Shown one piece after another: positions 28,471 to 36,679 of a stretch of 64,000 bases of DNA. The stretch comes from Citrobacter telavivensis (GTDB taxonomy: Bacteria; Pseudomonadota; Gammaproteobacteria; Enterobacterales; Enterobacteriaceae). The position numbers and the translations under genes were made by a program. Each line of letters opens with the position of its first letter. Position 1 is the first letter of the stretch. The stretch spans positions 4,650,001 through 4,714,000 of the forward strand of contig CP045205.1 in the NCBI GenBank assembly GCA_009363175.1. The letters run 5' to 3'. Below the pieces are notes generated by a model, which was not told the DNA's origin, did not search any database, and saw only the letters and a list, made by a program, of their open reading frames with translations.

Positions 28471-28496
28471 GACGGGCGTTTGCCCGTCTTGTCATT
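28471..28496 (+). terminator. rho-independent terminator of metNIQ
   Basis: GACGGGC, loop GTTT, GCCCGTC is followed by TTGTCATTT. The T tract is imperfect. Confidence 0.75.
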
Positions 28497-28551
28497 TATG
28501 CAAGCTCCTGATTCAATATGTGACAGTTAGATCATTCATTGAGGAAATATT

Positions 28552-28956
28552 ATGCGTGCTTTACCGATCTGTTTATTGGCACTCATGCTGAGCGGCTGTT
28601 CTATGCTAAGCAGATCCCCTGTTGAACCCGTTCAAAGCACCGCAACCCCGCCTAAAGCGGAGCCGGAAAAACCGAAAGCGCCGCGCGCGGTCCCCGTCAG
28701 AATTTACACCAATGCTGAAGATCTGGTCGGCAAGCCGTTCCGCGATCTCGGCGAAGTAACCGGTGAATCCTGTCAGGCCTCTAATCAGGACTCTCCGCCG
28801 AACATCCCGACGGCACGTAAACGCATGCAGATTAATGCGTCGAAAATGAAAGCCAATGCCGTTTTACTGCATAGCTGTGAAGTCACCAGCGGGACACCAG
28901 GCTGCTATCGTCAGGCCGTCTGTATTGGTTCTGCGCTCAACATCTCGGCTAAATGA
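28552..28956 (+). CDS. rcsF: outer membrane lipoprotein RcsF, Rcs stress sensor
   Basis: RcsF senses envelope and lipopolysaccharide damage and activates the Rcs phosphorelay; it is threaded through BamA-porin complexes. The 134-residue precursor has the lipobox LSGC (Cys16), a Pro/Lys-rich surface linker (about residues 30-50) and a C-terminal domain with four cysteines that form two disulfides. BamA, its partner, is encoded at 48125. The stop overlaps the trmO start by four bases. Confidence 0.95.
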   Translation: MRALPICLLALMLSGCSMLSRSPVEPVQSTATPPKAEPEKPKAPRAVPVRIYTNAEDLVGKPFRDLGEVTGESCQASNQDSPPNIPTARKRMQINASKMKANAVLLHSCEVTSGTPGCYRQAVCIGSALNISAK

Positions 28957-29660
28957 GTCATTTTCAGTTTGAGCAAATCGGTGTCATTCGCTCGCCCTAC
29001 AAAGAGAAGTTCGCCGTTCCCCGCCAGCCAGGACTGGTAAAAAGCGTCAACGGCGAACTGCACCTGCTGTCGCCCTATAATCAGGCCGATGCGGTACGCG
29101 GTCTTGAAGCATTCAGCCACTTATGGGTGATCTTTGTTTTCCATCAGACGATGGAAGGGGGATGGCGCCCAACCGTGCGCCCGCCTCGTCTTGGCGGTAA
29201 CGCGCGTATGGGCGTATTCGCCACGCGCTCAACGTTTCGCCCCAATCCCGTCGGTATGTCGCTGGTCGAACTGAAAGGCATTGTCTGTCAGAAAGATCAG
29301 GTTATTCTGCAACTGGGTAGTCTGGATCTGGTCGACGGTACGCCGGTCATCGACATCAAGCCCTATCTGCCGTTCGCGGAATCTTTGCCGGATGCAACCG
29401 CCAGCTACGCACAACAGGCACCTCAGGCCGAAATGGCGGTGAGTTTTACCGACGAGATTGAACAACAGTTTCCTGCGCTGGAAAAGCATTACCCCCTGCT
29501 GAAAACGTTTATTCGCGATGTGCTGGCGCAGGACCCGCGTCCAGCCTATCGGAAAGGGGAAGAGACAGGCAAAACCTACGCCGTCTGGCTGCACGATTTC
29601 AACGTGCGCTGGCGCGTAACCGAGACGGGTTTCGAAGTCTTTGCACTAGAACCCCGCTAA
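28953..29660 (+). CDS. trmO: tRNA (adenine(37)-N6)-methyltransferase TrmO
   Basis: TrmO methylates N6 of t6A37 in threonine tRNAs, using S-adenosylmethionine. The 235-residue protein has the single-sheet beta-barrel fold with FEQIGVIRSPYKEKFAVPRQ, FATRSTFRPNPVGMS and LVDGTPVIDIKPY. It was formerly called YaeB or TsaA. ATGA overlap with rcsF indicates coupled translation. Confidence 0.94.
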   Translation: MSHFQFEQIGVIRSPYKEKFAVPRQPGLVKSVNGELHLLSPYNQADAVRGLEAFSHLWVIFVFHQTMEGGWRPTVRPPRLGGNARMGVFATRSTFRPNPVGMSLVELKGIVCQKDQVILQLGSLDLVDGTPVIDIKPYLPFAESLPDATASYAQQAPQAEMAVSFTDEIEQQFPALEKHYPLLKTFIRDVLAQDPRPAYRKGEETGKTYAVWLHDFNVRWRVTETGFEVFALEPR

Positions 29661-29770
29661 TTTCACGCCCTTCTCTTTTGACATCCCTTTCTCGCTGGTA
29701 AACTGAGTTACTTTTTTTGTGTCAGGCTCGCATTGAGCCTGTTCGATCGTTCAACTGGAACCGTAACAAC

Positions 29771-31489
29771 ATGCGTACTAGCCAATACCTGCTCTCCACT
29801 CTGAAGGAGACACCTGCCGACGCCGAGGTTATCAGCCATCAGCTGATGCTGCGCGCCGGGATGATCCGCAAGCTGGCCTCCGGGTTATACACCTGGCTGC
29901 CGACCGGCGTGCGCGTCCTGAAAAAAGTCGAGAACATCGTGCGTGAAGAGATGAACAACGCCGGTGCCATCGAGGTGTCTATGCCAGTCGTTCAGCCTGC
30001 TGACCTGTGGCAAGAGAGTGGTCGTTGGGAACAGTACGGTCCGGAGCTGCTGCGTTTTGTTGACCGTGGCGAGCGTCCGTTCGTACTCGGCCCAACGCAC
30101 GAAGAAGTGATCACCGACCTGATTCGTAATGAGCTCAGCTCTTACAAACAGTTGCCGCTGAACTTCTACCAGATTCAGACGAAATTCCGTGACGAAGTGC
30201 GTCCGCGTTTCGGCGTGATGCGCTCCCGTGAATTCCTGATGAAAGATGCCTACTCTTTCCATACTTCTCAGGAATCGCTGCAGGAAACCTACGACGCGAT
30301 GTACGCGGCTTATAGCAAGATCTTCAGCCGTATGGGGCTGGATTTCCGCGCGGTGCAGGCTGACACCGGTTCTATCGGCGGCAGCGCCTCGCACGAATTC
30401 CAGGTACTGGCGCAGAGCGGTGAAGACGATGTGATCTTCTCTGACTCCTCTGATTATGCGGCCAACATTGAATTTGCTGAAGCTGTTGCGCCGAAAGAAC
30501 CGCGTGCCGCGGCAACGCAGGAGATGACGCTGGTTGATACGCCGAATGCGAAAACCATCGCCGAGCTGGTTGAACAGTTTAATCTGCCTGTCGAAAAAAC
30601 CGTTAAAACTCTGCTGGTAAAAGCAGTGGAAGACAGCAAGTCTCCGCTGGTCGCGCTGCTGGTTCGTGGCGATCATGAGCTGAACGAAGTCAAAGCGGAA
30701 AAACTGCCGCAGGTTGCCAGCCCGCTGACGTTCGCCACCGAAGAAGAGATCCGCGCGCTGGTGAAAGCCGGTCCGGGTTCCCTGGGTCCGGTGAACATGC
30801 CGGTGCCGGTGATTATCGACCGTACCGTGGCTGTAATGAGTGATTTCGCGGCGGGCGCTAACGTGGATGGTAAACACTACTTCGGTATCAACTGGGATCG
30901 CGATGTCGCAACCCCAGAAATTGCTGATATCCGTAATGTTGTCGCCGGCGATCCGAGCCCGGATGGTAAAGGCACGCTGCTTATCAAACGCGGTATCGAA
31001 GTCGGTCACATCTTCCAGTTGGGCACCAAATATTCGGAAGCAATGAAAGCCTCCGTTCAGGGTGAAGATGGCCGCAATCAGATCCTGACCATGGGCTGCT
31101 ACGGTATCGGGGTTACACGTGTAGTGGCGGCTGCCATTGAACAGAACTACGACGATCGCGGCATCGTCTGGCCTGACGCCATCGCCCCATTCCAGGTCGC
31201 GATTCTGCCGATGAACATGCACAAGTCCTATCGCGTGCAGGAACTGGCTGAAAAACTGTATGCCGAGCTGCGTGCGCAAGGCATTGAAGTGCTAATGGAT
31301 GACCGTAAAGAGCGTCCTGGCGTGATGTTCGCGGATATGGAACTGATCGGTATTCCGCACACTATCGTGCTGGGCGACCGTAACCTCGACAACGACGATA
31401 TTGAATACAAATACCGTCGCAATGGCGAGAAACAGCTGATTAAAACCGGCGACATCGTCAACTATCTGGTTAAACAGATTAAAGGCTGA
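29771..31489 (+). CDS. proS: prolyl-tRNA synthetase
   Basis: ProS charges tRNA-Pro. The 572-residue length equals the E. coli enzyme. Class II motifs are visible (motif 2 FRDEVRPRFGVMRSREFLMKD in part: FRDEVRPRFG; motif 3 GCYGIGVTR), with an inserted editing domain between about residues 224 and 407 and a C-terminal anticodon-binding domain. The ATG at 29771 gives the standard MRTSQYLLSTLKET start; in-frame codons upstream to 29717 lack a ribosome site and similarity. Confidence 0.97.
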   Translation: MRTSQYLLSTLKETPADAEVISHQLMLRAGMIRKLASGLYTWLPTGVRVLKKVENIVREEMNNAGAIEVSMPVVQPADLWQESGRWEQYGPELLRFVDRGERPFVLGPTHEEVITDLIRNELSSYKQLPLNFYQIQTKFRDEVRPRFGVMRSREFLMKDAYSFHTSQESLQETYDAMYAAYSKIFSRMGLDFRAVQADTGSIGGSASHEFQVLAQSGEDDVIFSDSSDYAANIEFAEAVAPKEPRAAATQEMTLVDTPNAKTIAELVEQFNLPVEKTVKTLLVKAVEDSKSPLVALLVRGDHELNEVKAEKLPQVASPLTFATEEEIRALVKAGPGSLGPVNMPVPVIIDRTVAVMSDFAAGANVDGKHYFGINWDRDVATPEIADIRNVVAGDPSPDGKGTLLIKRGIEVGHIFQLGTKYSEAMKASVQGEDGRNQILTMGCYGIGVTRVVAAAIEQNYDDRGIVWPDAIAPFQVAILPMNMHKSYRVQELAEKLYAELRAQGIEVLMDDRKERPGVMFADMELIGIPHTIVLGDRNLDNDDIEYKYRRNGEKQLIKTGDIVNYLVKQIKG

Positions 31490-31495
31490 TGTCAT

Positions 31496-31528
31496 AAGAG
31501 GCTCTGATTTTCAGGGCCTCTTTTTTAC
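31496..31528 (+). terminator. rho-independent terminator of proS
   Basis: AAGAGGC and GCCTCTT arms with extra imperfect pairing inside run into TTTTTTA. Confidence 0.85.
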
Positions 31529-31542
31529 ATGGATTGTATAAA

Positions 31543-32367
31543 ATGGCTAAACCAACGGCGTATTACCGCCTGTTCCTCCCTTGCCTTCTTTTGCTTTCGG
31601 CCTGCACCGTTGACGTCAGCCCACCGAATAAATCCGCCACCGCCATTGATGCGCAATCCAAAAAATGGGCGGTTAAATTCCAGCGCCAAAGCTCATTCAC
31701 GAATAAAGCACTGGTCGAAATTACTGATACCGAACTTAAGCCAGGCGATCTCCTGTTCTCCTCCAGCCTTGGGGTCACCTCATTAGGCATCCGCGCGTTC
31801 AGTAACGCTTCCGTAAGCCACGTTGCCGTTTATCTGGGAAATAATGAAGTGGCAGAAGCCACCGGGGCTGGCGTGCAAATCGTTTCACTCGAACAGGCGA
31901 TGAAGCATAGCGATAAGCTTTTTGCCCTGAGAGTTCCTGAACTGACCCCGCAACAGGCCGCGGAGATCAAAACCTTCGCCTATAAAATCAAAAACAGCGG
32001 CTACAACTATCGCGGTATCGTGGAATTCATTCCGTTTATGATGACCCGCCAGATGTGTTCGCTTAACCCCTTCTCCGAAGATTTCCGGCAGCAGTGTGTC
32101 AGCGGACTGGCGAAAGCGCAGCTGAGCGATCCCCGAGCGGGAGAGAAAACGGCGTGGTTTTGTTCCGAATTCGTAACCGATGCGTTTGCTAAAGCGGGAC
32201 ATCCGCTAACTCTGGCGCAGTCGGGCTGGATAAGCCCTGCCGACCTGATGCACATGCGGGAAGGCGACCTTGCCGCGTTTAAGCCAGAAACGCAGCTTCG
32301 CTATGTCGGTCATTTGAAGTTAGGGATTTATATCAAGACGGGACGTTTTGTAGGACTGACGCGCTAA
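31543..32367 (+). CDS. yaeF: lipoprotein YaeF, permuted papain-fold peptidase-like
   Basis: The 274-residue length equals K-12 YaeF. The precursor has a signal peptide with lipobox LSAC. The mature part resembles permuted NlpC/P60 (YiiX-like) hydrolases: LKPGDLLFSSSLG, SVSHVAVYLG (His) and WFCSEFVTDAFAKAG (Cys). The substrate is unknown. The ATG at 31543 is preferred over an in-frame TTG at 31534. It converges on nlpE across a long two-way terminator hairpin. Confidence 0.88.
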   Translation: MAKPTAYYRLFLPCLLLLSACTVDVSPPNKSATAIDAQSKKWAVKFQRQSSFTNKALVEITDTELKPGDLLFSSSLGVTSLGIRAFSNASVSHVAVYLGNNEVAEATGAGVQIVSLEQAMKHSDKLFALRVPELTPQQAAEIKTFAYKIKNSGYNYRGIVEFIPFMMTRQMCSLNPFSEDFRQQCVSGLAKAQLSDPRAGEKTAWFCSEFVTDAFAKAGHPLTLAQSGWISPADLMHMREGDLAAFKPETQLRYVGHLKLGIYIKTGRFVGLTR

Positions 32368-32401
32368 GCAGCAGGCGCCATAGCATCACCGCAGGTAAGA
32401 C

Positions 32402-32430
32402 GATAGCGGTCCGGAGACCGGACCGCTATC
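32402..32430. terminator. long hairpin between convergent yaeF and nlpE
   Basis: Arms GATAGCGGTCCGG (32402-32414) and CCGGACCGCTATC (32418-32430) pair perfectly around AGA. TTTC follows on the plus strand. It probably ends yaeF and may end nlpE. Confidence 0.65.
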
Positions 32431-32444
32431 TTTCAGTCTGCCAC

Positions 32445-33143
32445 TCAGTCGGTGCAGCTCTTACCCGGGATAAATTTAATCTCTTTATCGGCCATCAGCG
32501 TTTTCACAGGCTCATGAGTATCCGGATTCGCCTCCAGCGTGAAGTGCCCTTCGACAGACAACAGCACCGGTTTTTCACTGGCGCCACGCGCCGCAAGATA
32601 ACCGCGTTCCAGCTCGGCGTTACTGGCAACGGATACCCGCTTTCCTGTCGCGCAGTCGGTGAAGGTTGCGGCATCCGCCATATAGAAATACATGCCACGC
32701 ATCGCCATCGGCGTCACTGGCAAGCTCGATTTCACAGGCGCAAGCGTATAGTTAAACTGAGACTCGATAGGGTTACCTTCCCGATCCAGCATCTCCAGCG
32801 CTTCTCCTTTCGCACGATAGTAGGATTTCTCGCCCTGACTGTCGGTCAGCACCAGTTTATCGGCCGTACGCGCCCAGGTGCCGTAGGAGGCAAAAGAAGA
32901 CGGCTCTTCACGTACGCCCTGATAGCGTTCGTTCATTACCCATGTGCCATCTTTCTCCAGAAACAGGGACGTCTCAATTCCCTCGCAGTCGGCACAAGGT
33001 AGAATGCCTCGCCAGCTTTGCTGCATCGGTTTTAATTCTGCAACCTGAGTCGGCTGGATAACGTCAACGTCTGAACGGTTATTACAACCAATCAATGCGA
33101 AGAGCGTAAACGCCGCCATCGCTGAAAGTAGTGTTTTTTTCAC
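32445..33143 (-). CDS. nlpE: envelope stress lipoprotein NlpE (CutF)
   Basis: NlpE is an outer-membrane lipoprotein that activates the Cpx response when it mislocalises or when its disulfides fail, and signals surface contact. The 232-residue precursor has the lipobox LIGC (Cys20), the CADC redox pair at residues 50-53 and a C-terminal OB-like domain ending in a single Cys. It is slightly shorter than the 236 residues of K-12, differing mainly at the C-terminus. Confidence 0.95.
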   Translation of the reverse strand: MKKTLLSAMAAFTLFALIGCNNRSDVDVIQPTQVAELKPMQQSWRGILPCADCEGIETSLFLEKDGTWVMNERYQGVREEPSSFASYGTWARTADKLVLTDSQGEKSYYRAKGEALEMLDREGNPIESQFNYTLAPVKSSLPVTPMAMRGMYFYMADAATFTDCATGKRVSVASNAELERGYLAARGASEKPVLLSVEGHFTLEANPDTHEPVKTLMADKEIKFIPGKSCTD

Positions 33144-33175
33144 CCTGACTCCCTATCCATTTTTATTCCTGCCCG

Positions 33176-33595
33176 TCAGTCATCGCGACGGACTTTCCCG
33201 CGAAGGGCTTTTACTGAGGATTTCTGCGCCTTCGAATTTAATCTTCGTTCTTTCGATGCCCGCGTTGGTCGGGTTGCGCGTCGGCTTTTTTGTTCTGCGG
33301 TGAGTTCTTTTATGACCGCCACCAGCCTGGCAAGCGCCGCTTCCCGGTTGAGTTCCTGGTTGCGGTATTCCTGCGCCTTAATAATCATCACGCCATCGGC
33401 CGTAATCAGATGATGGCTGGCGGCCAGCAGACGTTCCTTATAATACTCTGGCAGGCTGGAGGCCCGAATGTCAAAACGCAAATGTATCGCCGTTGAGGTC
33501 TTATTGACGTGCTGTCCCCCTGCGCCCTGAGCTCGAATGGCGGTGATCTCCAGCTCATCGTCAGGGATTGAGACAGTTCGCGAAATGACGATCAT
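33176..33595 (-). CDS. arfB: peptidyl-tRNA hydrolase ArfB, ribosome rescue factor
   Basis: ArfB (YaeJ) releases peptides from ribosomes stalled without a stop codon. The 139-residue protein has the catalytic GGQ at residues 26-28 and a long basic C-terminal tail (ending KSSVKALRGKVRRDD) that fills the empty mRNA channel. The start MIVISRTV at 33595 overlaps the yaeQ stop by four bases; an earlier ATG in frame lies inside yaeQ. Confidence 0.96.
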   Translation of the reverse strand: MIVISRTVSIPDDELEITAIRAQGAGGQHVNKTSTAIHLRFDIRASSLPEYYKERLLAASHHLITADGVMIIKAQEYRNQELNREAALARLVAVIKELTAEQKSRRATRPTRASKERRLNSKAQKSSVKALRGKVRRDD

Positions 33596-34137
33596 GCCGG
33601 CTGATGCCACGACGTCAGATGAATTTCCAGATTATTCTGAGAATCAGACAGCCAGATAGCACCATCCTGAATCGTCGCCTGTAGTGTCATGGTACGGTTC
33701 GCAAAGGCGCTGAGCTGGGCCAGTTGTTCATCATCCAGATACCAGACCGTGAGATTCGAAAACTGCGCGCATTTACTCTGGTTTTGCTGCCACCAGATCT
33801 GCGCTGCCCGACTGTTATAGGCAAACAGCGCCACGTCGGCGGCCTGCGTGCACGCCTTCTTAATACGCCTTTCATCCGGCAATCCCAGCTCGACCCACAG
33901 GTCGATACCCAGATGATCGTTACGCAACCATGCTTCCGGCTCATCCTCCGCGCTTAAGCCACGCGTAAACTGGAGACGCTCATCCGCATACTTAATCCAC
34001 GCCAGCAGACGCAGCATCATGCGCTCCTGGGTTTCAGAGGGGTGACGCGCCAGCGTCAACGCCGCATCAAGAAACTGGTTACGGTCAAGGTCCGCCACGT
34101 TAACAACGGCTTTATAAATTGTCGCTTTAAGCGCCAT
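33592..34137 (-). CDS. yaeQ: YaeQ family protein
   Basis: This 181-residue protein matches K-12 YaeQ, a PD-(D/E)XK nuclease-like fold of unknown role. It begins MALKATIYKAVVNVADLDR and has the block DLWVELGLPDERRIKKACTQA, which supplies the fold's conserved acidic and basic residues. A ribosome site (AAGGAG) precedes the ATG. It is the first gene of the yaeQ-arfB pair and diverges from yaeP. Confidence 0.93.
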   Translation of the reverse strand: MALKATIYKAVVNVADLDRNQFLDAALTLARHPSETQERMMLRLLAWIKYADERLQFTRGLSAEDEPEAWLRNDHLGIDLWVELGLPDERRIKKACTQAADVALFAYNSRAAQIWWQQNQSKCAQFSNLTVWYLDDEQLAQLSAFANRTMTLQATIQDGAIWLSDSQNNLEIHLTSWHQPA

Positions 34138-34325
34138 GGAAAAACTCCTTTCGAATCAGGCGATCATTGTAGCGAAAATGAAGCCAAAAGGCTGTCAGAG
34201 GATCATCTATCAAGGCGCTGATATTGCGCGAATGGCTGTGGTATAGTCACCTTGCTAAACAGAGTTTATCTTCGTAGGCTTAGACTTGCATCCACGGTTA
34301 AGTCAGAATGCTGACAGGAGGGCAT

Positions 34326-34526
34326 GTGGAAAAATATTGTGAGTTAATACGCAAGCGGTATGCGGAAATCGCCAGCGGAGACTTAGGGTATATCCCGGAT
34401 GCGCTGGGTTGCGTATTGAAGGTGCTTAATGAAATCGCGGCAGACAGTGCCCTTTCAGAGTCGGTCAGGGAAAAGGCGGCCTATGCTGCGGCGAACTTAC
34501 TGGTGAGCGATTATGTCAATGAATGA
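34326..34526 (+). CDS. yaeP: conserved small protein YaeP
   Basis: This 66-residue protein matches K-12 YaeP (EKYCELIRKRYAEIASGDLG). I start at GTG 34326, preceded by CAGGAGGG; an ATG at 34308 would add six residues that include the ribosome site. The function is unknown. Its 3' end overlaps rof by 14 bases. Confidence 0.9.
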   Translation: MEKYCELIRKRYAEIASGDLGYIPDALGCVLKVLNEIAADSALSESVREKAAYAAANLLVSDYVNE

Positions 34527-34773
34527 TACATACCAACCCATCAACTGTGATGACTACGACAACCTCGAGCTCGCCTGCCAGCATCATTTATTACTGACGC
34601 TGGAACTGAAAGATGGTGAAGTTTTGCAGGCGAAAGCCAACGATCTGGTTTCGCGGAAAAACGTGGAATATCTGATCACCGAGGTTGCGGGTGAAACGCG
34701 CGAGCTTCGTCTCGATAAAATTGTCAGCTTCAGCCATCCGGAAATCGGTACCGTGGTGGTTAGCGAATCCTGA
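34513..34773 (+). CDS. rof: Rho-binding antiterminator Rof (YaeO)
   Basis: Rof binds the Rho hexamer near its RNA-binding site and inhibits Rho-dependent termination. The 86-residue protein has the Sm-like fold blocks YQPINCDDYDNLELAC and LRLDKIVSFSHPEIG, near identical to K-12. It overlaps yaeP, so the two are translationally linked. A REP cluster follows immediately. Confidence 0.94.
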   Translation: MSMNDTYQPINCDDYDNLELACQHHLLLTLELKDGEVLQAKANDLVSRKNVEYLITEVAGETRELRLDKIVSFSHPEIGTVVVSES

Positions 34774-34780
34774 ATATGTG

Positions 34781-34862
34781 TTGCCGGATGGCGGTGCAAG
34801 CACCTTATCCGGCCTACGCGCCATGCGATACGTAGGCCTGATAAGCGCAGCGTCATCAGGCA
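34781..34862. repeat. REP/BIME cluster between rof and tilS
   Basis: Two facing REP units (GCCGGATGGCGGTGC and GCAGCGTCATCAGGC ends) flank the typical CTTATCCGGCCTACG core. It fills the gap between the convergent genes, touching the tilS stop. Confidence 0.9.
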
Positions 34863-34864
34863 TT

Positions 34865-36163
34865 TCAGATGCTCTTATCCCACACCAATTTCACCCCTGA
34901 TTCCCCCTCTGTAAGCCCCTCACGCGTGACAAATACCCCAGCGGCCGCAATCAGCGTTTCACCGTAAAACAGCAACGGCGTGGTATCTCGTCGCCAGGAA
35001 GGCACATTCAGCTCCTGCCAGATTTTCTTTAACTTACGCCCACCGTTGCGGCCAACAATATGCAGCATTCCGGATGCTTTAAAACGGATGCTGACGCATT
35101 CATCCTCGCGGGGCATGCGCAATTCGCCACCCGGTTGTAGCCGGAGATAGCCCAGACCGGCAGGCAGCGTGAGCGGCATCTGCCAGCAAGGCCAGGGCAG
35201 TATGGTCTCACTCTGCCCGACAGCAGATTTAATCCACCACAGTTGCCCCTGATAACGTCGCACTTCATAGTCGCCAAAGCGCAGACACGGTGAAGCATCT
35301 TCACGCGCCAGCGCCACCTCCTGCCAGAGACGGTCAAGTCCATCGCGTGAAGGCATTGGCGCATTTTGCGCAGCCAGCCAGCGGCGAAGCAGCGCTGCAC
35401 GCCGGACACGGCTCATTGCCATGAGTGGCGTAAGCACCAGCGTTCCGTTTGCCGTGGTGCAACCAGACAGTTCATCGGCAAGCAGTTCATCCAGCAGACT
35501 CTCCTGCTCGGCGCACAGCGCGGCGCTGCGCGCTGTGGCATCAGCGAAATGCGGCCAGCGCTGTTGCAGAAGCGGCAGAACCTGCAAACGCAGGAAGTTG
35601 CGATCGTAGGCGTCATCCTGATTGCTTTCATCTTCAATCCAGCGAAGCTGATATTGCCTTGCCCATTGCTCCAACGCCGCACGGGTTTGCGTCAGCAGCG
35701 GACGGATGAGTTGCGTGCCGGCAAACGCAGAAATCTCCGCCATCGCAGACAGCCCCGCCGGGCCGCTGCCGCGTTTGAGCGCCAGTAAAAAAGTTTCACA
35801 CTGATCGTCAAGATGCTGGGCGGTCGCCAGCACTTCACCGGGCAACAACGCGTCGGCAAACGCCTGATACCGCGCCTGTCGGGCATGAGCTTCAATCCCC
35901 AGTCCCGCGTCCGCCAGCGTTACCCGCTCCACCACCAGCGGTACCTGCCATTGCGCACAGACGGCTTCACAATGCGCCACCCACGCATCGGCGTGAACGT
36001 TTAACCCATGATGGATGTGAATTGCGCGAAGTGAGAGCGTCGGTTGCTGCGCCCGCCATTGCACCAGTTGGTGCAGGAGCACGGTAGAGTCCAGACCGCC
36101 GCTAAAAGCGACCAGTATCTGTCGGGAGGTGAAAAGCGAAGTGTTCAGCGTGAGTGTTGTCAT
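34865..36163 (-). CDS. tilS: tRNA(Ile)-lysidine synthetase
   Basis: TilS adds lysine to C34 of tRNA-Ile2, turning a methionine anticodon into an isoleucine one; it is essential. The 432-residue protein has the PP-loop ATP motif SGGLDSTVLL near residue 20 and the N-type fold, followed by the two C-terminal tRNA-binding domains. Length matches the family. Confidence 0.95.
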   Translation of the reverse strand: MTTLTLNTSLFTSRQILVAFSGGLDSTVLLHQLVQWRAQQPTLSLRAIHIHHGLNVHADAWVAHCEAVCAQWQVPLVVERVTLADAGLGIEAHARQARYQAFADALLPGEVLATAQHLDDQCETFLLALKRGSGPAGLSAMAEISAFAGTQLIRPLLTQTRAALEQWARQYQLRWIEDESNQDDAYDRNFLRLQVLPLLQQRWPHFADATARSAALCAEQESLLDELLADELSGCTTANGTLVLTPLMAMSRVRRAALLRRWLAAQNAPMPSRDGLDRLWQEVALAREDASPCLRFGDYEVRRYQGQLWWIKSAVGQSETILPWPCWQMPLTLPAGLGYLRLQPGGELRMPREDECVSIRFKASGMLHIVGRNGGRKLKKIWQELNVPSWRRDTTPLLFYGETLIAAAGVFVTREGLTEGESGVKLVWDKSI

Positions 36164-36224
36164 AGCGGTTATTTACAGTGACGTTGCCCGGCACGTTACC
36201 GGGCAATCGCCGCAATAACAAGTC

Positions 36225-36614
36225 TTACTGCTCATACAGTTCGAGCGGCAGGCCATCCGGGTCTTTAAAAAAGGTGAAGCGCTTGTTGGTGAAGGGATCG
36301 ATGCGGATGGCTTCGCAACTGACGTGATTTTCCTTCAGATGCGCAACCGCGTTATCCAGGTCATCCACGCTGAACGCCAGATGGCGCAATCCGCAGGCTT
36401 CCGGGCGACCTGGACGTGCTGGCGGGAAAGGAAATGAAAAAAGCTCAATCACATATTGTCCGTTTAGCGCCAGATCACCCTTCCACGAGTCTCGTTCTTC
36501 GCGATAGGCTTCGCTCATCAGCGTAAACCCCAGAATATCGCAATAGAAGGACTTACTCGCGGCATAGTCTGTCGCAATAATCGCAATATGGTGAACCTGT
36601 TTTAATCCCAGCAT
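36225..36614 (-). CDS. yaeR: VOC-family metalloprotein YaeR
   Basis: This 129-residue glyoxalase-fold protein has the paired beta-alpha-beta modules of the VOC superfamily; likely metal ligands are His in VHHIAIIA, Glu in YVIELFSF, His in LRHLAFSV and Glu in PLELYEQ. No substrate is known. The start MLGLKQVHH at 36614 equals K-12. It lies 65 bases after ldcC on the same strand, so they may be co-transcribed. Confidence 0.93.
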   Translation of the reverse strand: MLGLKQVHHIAIIATDYAASKSFYCDILGFTLMSEAYREERDSWKGDLALNGQYVIELFSFPFPPARPGRPEACGLRHLAFSVDDLDNAVAHLKENHVSCEAIRIDPFTNKRFTFFKDPDGLPLELYEQ

Positions 36615-36679
36615 AGTGTCTTCATCTCCTTTATTTATCATCAGCACGTTACCCGCCAGAGGGCGCGGAAGGCAAGCTG

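Noticed and set aside
29885..31279. 464-codon open frame opposite proS
   Set aside because: It is an antisense shadow with no ribosome site and no recognisable motif; proS is complete in the other direction.
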